The translations under genes and the position numbers were made by a program. Positions 1-6,843 of a stretch of DNA of 6,843 nucleotides are shown here, piece by piece. Under the pieces are notes generated by a model. The model was not told where the DNA came from. It worked only from the letters and a program-made list of their open reading frames with translations, and ran no database searches. The DNA is from Alphaproteobacteria bacterium (GTDB lineage Bacteria > Pseudomonadota > Alphaproteobacteria > Micavibrionales > UBA2020): contig JAQSWE010000140.1 of assembly GCA_029266795.1 (NCBI GenBank), positions 1 to 6,843 on the forward strand. The letters run 5' to 3'. Positions within the stretch are counted from its first letter, which is position 1. Every line of letters starts with the position of its first letter.

Positions 1-855
1 ACTCGCGTCATCTGTCAGGGCTTCACGGGCGCCCAAGGCACGTTCCATTCGGAACAGGCCATCGCCTATGGCACGAAAATGGTCGGCGGCGTCACGCCCG
101 GCAAGGGCGGCACGAAGCACCTCGATCTGCCGGTCTTCAACACTGTGCGCGACGCGGTGAACGAGACGGGTGCGAACGCCTCCGTCATTTATGTTCCGCC
201 TCCCTTCGCGGCGGATGCAATCCTTGAGGCGATCGACGCCGAACTCGCGCTCGTCATCTGCATCACCGAAGGTATTCCTGTCCTCGACATGGTGAAGGTA
301 AAGCGCAAGCTGGAAGGCTCGAAAACCCGCCTGATCGGCCCGAACTGCCCCGGCGTCATTACGCCCGGCGAATGCAAGATCGGCATTATGCCCGGCCATA
401 TCCACAAACGCGGTAAGGTCGGCATCGTGTCGCGCTCCGGCACGCTGACCTATGAAGCGGTTGCGCAAACGACTGCGAACGGCCTCGGCCAGACCACCTG
501 CATCGGCATCGGCGGCGACCCCGTCAACGGCACCAACTTCATCGATGCACTGTCGCTGTTCCTGAACGACCCCGAAACCGAAGCCATTCTGATGATCGGC
601 GAAATTGGCGGCTCGGCGGAAGAAGAAGCGGCAGAATTCTACGCCAAATCGAAAGTGAAAAAACCCATCGCCGGCTTCATCGCCGGTGCGACAGCCCCTC
701 CCGGCCGCCGCATGGGCCATGCCGGCGCGATCATCGCGGGCGGCAAGGGCGCAGCGAAGGACAAGATCGCGGCCATGAAAGCGGCGAATTTCGTCGTTTC
801 AGAAAGTCCCGCGGGCCTCGGCGACGCCGTCATGAAAGCGATCAAAGCGGCATAA
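1..855 (+). CDS. sucD: Succinyl-CoA synthetase (succinate-CoA ligase) alpha subunit, 5' end cut off by the window
   Basis: This is the alpha subunit of succinyl-CoA synthetase, which with SucC interconverts succinyl-CoA and succinate plus ATP or GTP in the cytoplasmic TCA cycle. Frame 1 is open from base 1, and its first residues (TRVICQGFTGAQGTFHSEQA) match the family from about residue 9, so only some 8 residues are missing; the ATG at 79 is internal. Visible landmarks are the CoA-binding loop GFTGAQGTFH (visible residues 7-16), IGPNCPGVITPGE (from visible residue 111), SRSGTLTYE, GEIGGSAEEEAA (from 200) and RMGHAGAIIAGGKG, whose His (visible residue 240, codon 718-720) is the expected phosphohistidine. 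The visible 284 residues plus about 8 give the normal length of about 290. The gene ends 19 bases before sucA, so the two are very likely co-transcribed, with sucC expected just upstream. Identification is very secure. Confidence 0.98.
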   Translation, partial: TRVICQGFTGAQGTFHSEQAIAYGTKMVGGVTPGKGGTKHLDLPVFNTVRDAVNETGANASVIYVPPPFAADAILEAIDAELALVICITEGIPVLDMVKVKRKLEGSKTRLIGPNCPGVITPGECKIGIMPGHIHKRGKVGIVSRSGTLTYEAVAQTTANGLGQTTCIGIGGDPVNGTNFIDALSLFLNDPETEAILMIGEIGGSAEEEAAEFYAKSKVKKPIAGFIAGATAPPGRRMGHAGAIIAGGKGAAKDKIAAMKAANFVVSESPAGLGDAVMKAIKAA

Positions 856-874
856 CGTAAGAAAGAACGATAAA

Positions 875-3748
<2,874 letters not shown>

Positions 3749-3757
3749 GAATTTAAC

Positions 3758-3762
3758 AGGAG
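3758..3762 (+). promoter_or_regulatory. Ribosome binding site of sucB (AGGAG)
   Basis: AGGAG lies 6 bases before the sucB ATG inside the 20-base sucA-sucB gap. It is much stronger than anything ahead of sucA and supports the chosen sucB start. Confidence 0.85.
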
Positions 3763-3768
3763 TCTATC

Positions 3769-4986
3769 ATGGCTGTCGAAATCGTCGTTCCCGCGCTTGG
3801 TGAATCCGTACAGGAAGCAACCGTCGCAAAATGGCTCAAGAAAGTGGGCGATAGCATCGCCGTTGACGAGCCTCTGGTGGAGCTGGAAACGGATAAGGTC
3901 ACGCTTGAAGTGAACGCAAAATCCGCGGGCGTCTTGAAGGAAATCAAGGTGCAGACCGGCACGAACGTCGCTGTTGGCGCGGTCCTCGGCTCGATCGGTG
4001 AAGGTGCGGGCGCTGCCGCTGCGCCGAAGGCCGCCAAGACCGATGCCGCTGCGAAAACCGAACCGAAAGCGGCGCAGGCTGCCGCGAAGCCGGTCAGCAA
4101 TGACAGCTTCCTTTCCCCTGCCGTACGCAAGCTGGTGGATGATAAAAAAGTCGATACATCGAATATCTCCGGCACCGGCAAAGATGGCCGCCTGACGAAA
4201 GGCGATGTGCTTGAAGCTCTGAACAAAGCACCTGCTGCGCCTGCGGCAAAAGCCCCCGCAGCTCCCTCCGGCCCTCGCAGCCATGCGGACCGTGAAGAGC
4301 GGGTGCGCATGACGCGCCTGCGCCAGCGTGTGGCGGAACGCCTCAAAGAGGCGCAGAACACCGCCGCTATGCTGACGACCTTTAACGAAGTAGACATGAC
4401 GCATGTGATGGCGCTGCGCACGCAATATAAAGACAGTTTTGAAAAGAAACACGGCACGAAGCTGGGTTTCATGTCCTTCTTCGTGAAGGCGGCTGTACAG
4501 GCGCTGAAGGATTTTCCGGCGGTAAACGCCGAAATCGACGGCGGCGATATCGTTTACAAGAATTACTACGATATCGGCGTTGCCGTTTCCGCGCCGACCG
4601 GCCTGATTGTGCCGGTGCTGCGTGAAGCGGATGCGAAGGGTTTTGCACAAATCGAAAAAGAAATCGTCGATCTCGGCACCCGTGCGCGCGATGGAAAGCT
4701 GGCACTCGAGGAATTGTCTGGCGGCACCTTTACCATCACGAACGGCGGCATCTTCGGCTCGCTGATGTCCACGCCTATCCTGAACCCGCCGCAATCCGGC
4801 ATCTTGGGCATGCACAAAATCCAGGAACGTCCGATTGCCGTGAACGGTCAGGTCGTTATCCGCCCGATGATGTATCTCGCGCTGTCCTACGACCATCGCA
4901 TCGTCGATGGCAAGGAAGCGGTGTCGTTCCTCGTGCGCATCAAGGACGCAATCGAAGATCCGCAACGCTTGCTGCTGGATGTCTAA
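3769..4986 (+). CDS. sucB: 2-oxoglutarate dehydrogenase E2 component, dihydrolipoyllysine-residue succinyltransferase
   Basis: E2 is the structural core of the 2-oxoglutarate dehydrogenase complex. It accepts the succinyl group from SucA on a lipoyl-lysine and transfers it to CoA. Its 405 residues equal the E. coli length. One lipoyl domain spans 1-77, with the lipoylated Lys43 in ETDKVTLEV. An Ala/Lys-rich linker (about 79-111) leads to the peripheral subunit-binding domain at 114-151 (FLSPAVRKLV...GRLTKGDVLEAL), which holds E3. A second Ala/Pro linker (about 153-170) leads to the acyltransferase domain from about 177 to the end, with the catalytic SYDHRIVDGKEA motif (His376, Asp380). The N-terminus (VEIVVPALGESVQEATVAKW) and FNEVDM are typical of SucB rather than of pyruvate dehydrogenase E2. 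The gene lies 20 bases after sucA with a good ribosome binding site, and its last codons overlap the next gene by 8 bases. lpd does not follow directly. Confidence 0.98.
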   Translation: MAVEIVVPALGESVQEATVAKWLKKVGDSIAVDEPLVELETDKVTLEVNAKSAGVLKEIKVQTGTNVAVGAVLGSIGEGAGAAAAPKAAKTDAAAKTEPKAAQAAAKPVSNDSFLSPAVRKLVDDKKVDTSNISGTGKDGRLTKGDVLEALNKAPAAPAAKAPAAPSGPRSHADREERVRMTRLRQRVAERLKEAQNTAAMLTTFNEVDMTHVMALRTQYKDSFEKKHGTKLGFMSFFVKAAVQALKDFPAVNAEIDGGDIVYKNYYDIGVAVSAPTGLIVPVLREADAKGFAQIEKEIVDLGTRARDGKLALEELSGGTFTITNGGIFGSLMSTPILNPPQSGILGMHKIQERPIAVNGQVVIRPMMYLALSYDHRIVDGKEAVSFLVRIKDAIEDPQRLLLDV

Positions 4987-5695
4987 AACAGCGGTGCTTG
5001 CGCTTCTGGCGTTTTGCTTTTTTTCGCTGCCCGCCTATGCGGACAAGGGCGACTGCGCCGTACTGCTCCACGGCATAGGTCGCACGAAGGTCAATATGGA
5101 CGAGATACGCGAAGACTTGGCGGATCACGGATTCAACGTCCTGAATATCGATTACCCGTCACGCAACGGTACTATTCCGGAACTGGCCGAAAACATCCAT
5201 CCCGAGGTCAAAAAATTCCTGAAAGACCGCAAATGTAAAGTGCATTTCGTCGGCTATTCGCTCGGCACCTTGGTCATTCGCGCCTATCTGTCCAAACATG
5301 CCCCCAAGAAACTCGGCCGTTTCGTCATGATCGCGCCGCCCAACAAGGGCAGCGAGGTTGCGGATTTTATCGGCGATACGGCAGCCTATAAAAGCTTCTA
5401 CGGGCCTGCGGGGCAGGAACTGCGCACGAAGCTCGATTACGACATTCTGCTTGGTAAGCTGAAAGGGGATGTCGGCGTGATCGCGGGCGACCGTTCCATC
5501 GACCCGATTTCATCCTTCGTGATCGACGGGCCGGATGACGGCAAGGTGTCCGTGGAAAGCAGCAAGATCGACGGCATGAAGGATCACATCGTCATCCACG
5601 CCACGCATACATTCATCACCACGAATGACGAAGCCGTGGCGCAGACGCGCTATTTCATCGAAAACGGTAAATTCAAGCGCGAGACCGATAAGTAA
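4979..5695 (+). CDS. Exported alpha/beta hydrolase (lipase/esterase-like), overlapping sucB
   Basis: This is a 238-residue alpha/beta-hydrolase-fold protein, probably a lipase or esterase of the EstA/LipA-like type acting outside the cytoplasm; the substrate is unknown. The ATG at 4979 is chosen because it gives a clean signal peptide (Lys3, hydrophobic 5-17, PAYA at 18-21 with likely cleavage after Ala21); an in-frame ATG at 4907 would add 24 Cys/Arg-rich residues from inside sucB. LLHGIGR (29-35) is the oxyanion region and GYSLG (92-96) gives nucleophile Ser94. DDGKVSVESSKIDGMKDH (186-203) and THTF (209-212) suggest Asp187 and His210 as the rest of the triad, by analogy with lipases carrying an NDG-V acid site. 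Cys26 and Cys86 could form a disulfide after export. The start overlaps the sucB stop by 8 bases with no evident Shine-Dalgarno, pointing to translational coupling. Fold is secure; exact activity is not. Confidence 0.85.
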   Translation: MSKTAVLALLAFCFFSLPAYADKGDCAVLLHGIGRTKVNMDEIREDLADHGFNVLNIDYPSRNGTIPELAENIHPEVKKFLKDRKCKVHFVGYSLGTLVIRAYLSKHAPKKLGRFVMIAPPNKGSEVADFIGDTAAYKSFYGPAGQELRTKLDYDILLGKLKGDVGVIAGDRSIDPISSFVIDGPDDGKVSVESSKIDGMKDHIVIHATHTFITTNDEAVAQTRYFIENGKFKRETDK

Positions 5696-6676
5696 TCAGA
5701 ACATCGACTGCTGGCCAGGTTTTGGCGGCACAGGCTTCGTGGCAGCTTTCGGCTGCGGCGCTTCCTCCACAGGCGTGAACTGATGAACGCCTGTCACCTG
5801 CCAGTTCATGTTCAGGAACATCGTCTGTTCCCGCTCGTTGCGCAGGCGGGAGAGCAGGCGGCGCGCTTCGTTCACCTGCAGCGTGGGGGCCGCGATGATA
5901 AAGACGTTTTCGCCGCGCAAAGTTTCCTCGAATTCCTTCTTCACCTGCGCTTTTTGCAGCAGGATCACCTTGTTGCCGCCATCGCGGTAAAATGTAATCG
6001 GCGTGCCGCGCAGCGCGCCTTTTTCAGACGCCTTCGTGTTCTGCGTCGCCTTGAAAGTAATCAGGCGGGGGAATTCGGAAATCTCGGCGCCGGGCTTCGC
6101 GCGGTCGACAGCTTTGTACATTTTGTCCAGCAGGTCGCCGAATTTGCGCTGGCTATCGACCACAAATTCCTCGATCGGCAGCGTCTTGCCTTTGTAATTG
6201 ACGACGGTCTTGGCGAGGCCGGGCTTGCCGCCTTTCGCCTCGATCACCGCGCGCAGTTCCAGCAGATCATCGACGCTTTTTACCGGTGCGGTGACGTAAT
6301 TACCTTTTTCAGCGGTGCTCGCCATGCCGATGACATCGGAGGGAAGGGCTGCCGCGTTGAACGCCTCGCTTAGCTTCATGTTGAGGTTAAGGACGATGGT
6401 TTTGCCTTCCTTCAGCCCTTCCTCGATGCTCTTGCGGCGCTGGGCCATGATCTTGAAATCTTCATATTCGGTGCAGAGCGGGTTGTGGTCGGCAACCGCT
6501 TTGGATACAAAGGACGCGCTACGGATGGCGGATGAGCCATGTGTGAGCGACTCACGGCGGAACGTCATGCGCGCCCCGCAATCGGGATCGGCACAGCACA
6601 GGTCGCCCGTATGCACCTTGGCGTCGAACTGGTGCGCGAGGACGATCGATCCATCGGCGAGGCGTGCTTTTTTCAT
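5696..6676 (-). CDS. Uncharacterised protein with a CoiA-like putative zinc-binding N-terminus and a clamp-motif-like C-terminus
   Basis: I do not recognise a named family for the whole 326-residue protein. The first 75 residues read like the zinc-ribbon N-terminal domain seen in CoiA-type competence proteins and related nucleic-acid proteins: an ARLADGSIVLA strand pair, then Cys28-x4-Cys33 (CADPDC), an aromatic strand near 54-58 (ASFVS) and His64-x3-Cys68, a plausible zinc site. Residues about 75-295 are mixed helix and strand, with helices rich in Lys and Glu (78-95, 137-150, 180-195, 268-282) and hydrophobic strands (KVILLQ, NVFIIAAP). I see no CoiA-type nuclease motif there. From about 299 the tail is Pro/Lys/Ala-rich and ends in QQSMF (322-326). 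There is no signal peptide or membrane segment. The start has AAGGAG 8 bases upstream. The stop abuts the hydrolase stop. A DNA-related role is only an inference from the two ends. Confidence 0.8.
   Translation of the reverse strand: MKKARLADGSIVLAHQFDAKVHTGDLCCADPDCGARMTFRRESLTHGSSAIRSASFVSKAVADHNPLCTEYEDFKIMAQRRKSIEEGLKEGKTIVLNLNMKLSEAFNAAALPSDVIGMASTAEKGNYVTAPVKSVDDLLELRAVIEAKGGKPGLAKTVVNYKGKTLPIEEFVVDSQRKFGDLLDKMYKAVDRAKPGAEISEFPRLITFKATQNTKASEKGALRGTPITFYRDGGNKVILLQKAQVKKEFEETLRGENVFIIAAPTLQVNEARRLLSRLRNEREQTMFLNMNWQVTGVHQFTPVEEAPQPKAATKPVPPKPGQQSMF
5699..5713 (-). other. C-terminal QQSMF pentapeptide, candidate sliding-clamp (DnaN) binding motif
   Basis: These five codons encode the last residues of the minus-strand gene. 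Bacterial beta-clamp binding peptides follow a loose Q-x-(S/D)-(L/M)-F pattern; QADMF in the E. coli DNA polymerase III alpha subunit is a known example with Met and Phe in the last two places. Placement at the extreme C-terminus behind a flexible Pro/Lys-rich stretch is typical of such motifs. The match is short and could be coincidental. Confidence 0.4.
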
Positions 6677-6684
6677 CCTGATAT

Positions 6685-6690
6685 CTCCTT
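6685..6690 (-). promoter_or_regulatory. Ribosome binding site of the minus-strand gene (AAGGAG)
   Basis: Read on the minus strand, AAGGAG stands 8 bases before the ATG at 6676-6674. It is the best Shine-Dalgarno in the window apart from that of sucB and fixes the start of this gene. Confidence 0.85.
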
Positions 6691-6709
6691 GAATTTCTGA
6701 TCTTGCGGC

Positions 6710-6739
6710 AGACTAGCAAATGCGTAATTAATATGTCAA
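6710..6739 (-). promoter_or_regulatory. Candidate sigma70-type promoter for the minus-strand gene
   Basis: On the minus strand a perfect TTGACA (6739-6734) is followed after 18 bases by TAGTCT (6715-6710), a weak -10 element that matches TATAAT at 3 of 6 positions. Transcription would start near 6703, leaving a leader of roughly 25 bases that contains the ribosome binding site. The surrounding stretch (6717-6750) is clearly AT-rich compared with the coding DNA. The -35 match and the placement are good. The poor -10 and long spacer suggest a weak or activator-dependent promoter. Confidence 0.5.
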
Positions 6740-6762
6740 ATATATCGGTATCACAGAGGCTT

Positions 6763-6799
6763 AAAAAATGAGAGGCCGGGGTTACGGGCCCGGCCTCTC
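6763..6799 (-). terminator. Intrinsic terminator for leftward transcription entering from the right edge
   Basis: A perfect 11-base-pair stem (GAGAGGCCGGG at 6770-6780 with CCCGGCCTCTC at 6789-6799) closes an 8-base loop. On the minus strand it is followed, one base after the stem, by six T residues (6768-6763). This is the classic Rho-independent layout for a transcript running right to left. On the plus strand no T-run follows the stem, so it should not work well in that direction. It lies just upstream of the candidate promoter of the minus-strand gene, so it probably ends the transcript of a neighbour beyond the window and insulates this gene from read-through. Confidence 0.85.
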
Positions 6800-6843
6800 T
6801 TACACACTCTCTATTAGAAACTTCTTCAACACCACGGAGATGG
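6800..6843 (-). CDS. Possible C-terminal end of a leftward gene cut by the window edge
   Basis: On the minus strand one frame reads ISVVLKKFLIESV followed by TAA at 6802-6800, directly against the terminator stem and in the same orientation. A stop codon immediately before an intrinsic terminator is a common arrangement, which is the main support. Only 13 codons are visible, several (CTA, ATA, AGT) are uncommon in the neighbouring genes, and another minus frame is also open here. The stretch could equally be the untranslated 3' end of a gene or an RNA lying further right. No product can be named. Confidence 0.25.
   Translation of the reverse strand, partial: ISVVLKKFLIESV

Noticed and set aside
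4907..4978. An upstream in-frame ATG for the hydrolase that would add 24 residues.
   Set aside because: It would lie 80 bases inside sucB, adds a Cys/Arg-rich stretch typical of out-of-frame reading, and buries the signal peptide that begins at the 4979 ATG.
5015..5017. Cys13 of the hydrolase as a lipobox cysteine, which would make it a lipoprotein.
   Set aside because: The residue before it is Phe (LAFC), which does not fit the small residue required at that place. The AYA site after residue 21 suits ordinary signal peptidase I cleavage.
5769..5794. An 8-base-pair inverted repeat (ACAGGCGT / ACGCCTGT, 10-base loop) about 75 bases after the hydrolase stop, considered as its terminator.
   Set aside because: No T-run follows on either strand, it lies inside the coding sequence of the opposite gene, and a repeat of this size is expected by chance about once in a window this long.
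5783..6373. A 196-codon open frame on the plus strand within the minus-strand gene.
   Set aside because: The minus-strand frame has a good ribosome binding site, a candidate promoter and a coherent protein with clustered Cys/His residues. The plus frame gives an Arg/His/Gln-rich product without signals.
6820..6843. CCA at the start of the minus strand at the window edge, considered as the 3' end of a tRNA ahead of the terminator.
   Set aside because: Only three bases would belong to the tRNA, so nothing of its structure can be seen and the match carries no weight.

Overview
The window looks like chromosomal DNA of an alphaproteobacterium. The basis is the gene order sucD-sucA-sucB on one strand (in E. 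coli the order is sucA-sucB-sucC-sucD), the GC-rich sequence with G/C-ending codons, and the close match of all three proteins to their families. No closer placement can be made from the sequence alone.

Layout. Bases 1-4986 hold a compact TCA-cycle operon read left to right: the 3' part of sucD (succinyl-CoA synthetase alpha subunit, missing about 8 N-terminal residues at the window edge), then sucA (E1 of 2-oxoglutarate dehydrogenase), then sucB (E2, dihydrolipoyl succinyltransferase). The gaps are 19 and 20 bases. SucA and SucB turn 2-oxoglutarate, CoA and NAD+ into succinyl-CoA with the help of E3 (Lpd), and SucCD then turns succinyl-CoA into succinate plus ATP or GTP, so two successive steps are probably co-expressed. 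sucC presumably lies just left of the window.

The position after sucB, where many relatives carry lpd, is taken by a gene for a small alpha/beta hydrolase with a signal peptide. It starts inside the last codons of sucB (8-base overlap) and so is probably translationally coupled to it. Its stop codon (5693-5695) directly abuts the stop codon of a convergent minus-strand gene (5696-5698), leaving no bases for a terminator between them.

That minus-strand gene (5696-6676) encodes a 326-residue protein that I cannot assign to a named function. It has a CxxxxC...HxxxC putative zinc-binding N-terminus reminiscent of the CoiA N-terminal domain, an uncharacterised middle, and a proline/lysine-rich tail ending in QQSMF, which resembles a bacterial sliding-clamp-binding motif. 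It has its own ribosome binding site and a candidate promoter. Upstream of that promoter (6763-6799) sits a strong intrinsic terminator oriented leftward, which would shield the gene from transcription entering from the right. The last 44 bases may be the 3' end of another leftward gene, but this is weakly supported.

I see no tRNA, rRNA, CRISPR array, insertion sequence or phage gene. The most interesting parts are the hydrolase fused transcriptionally to a core TCA operon, and the unassigned zinc-binding/clamp-motif protein.
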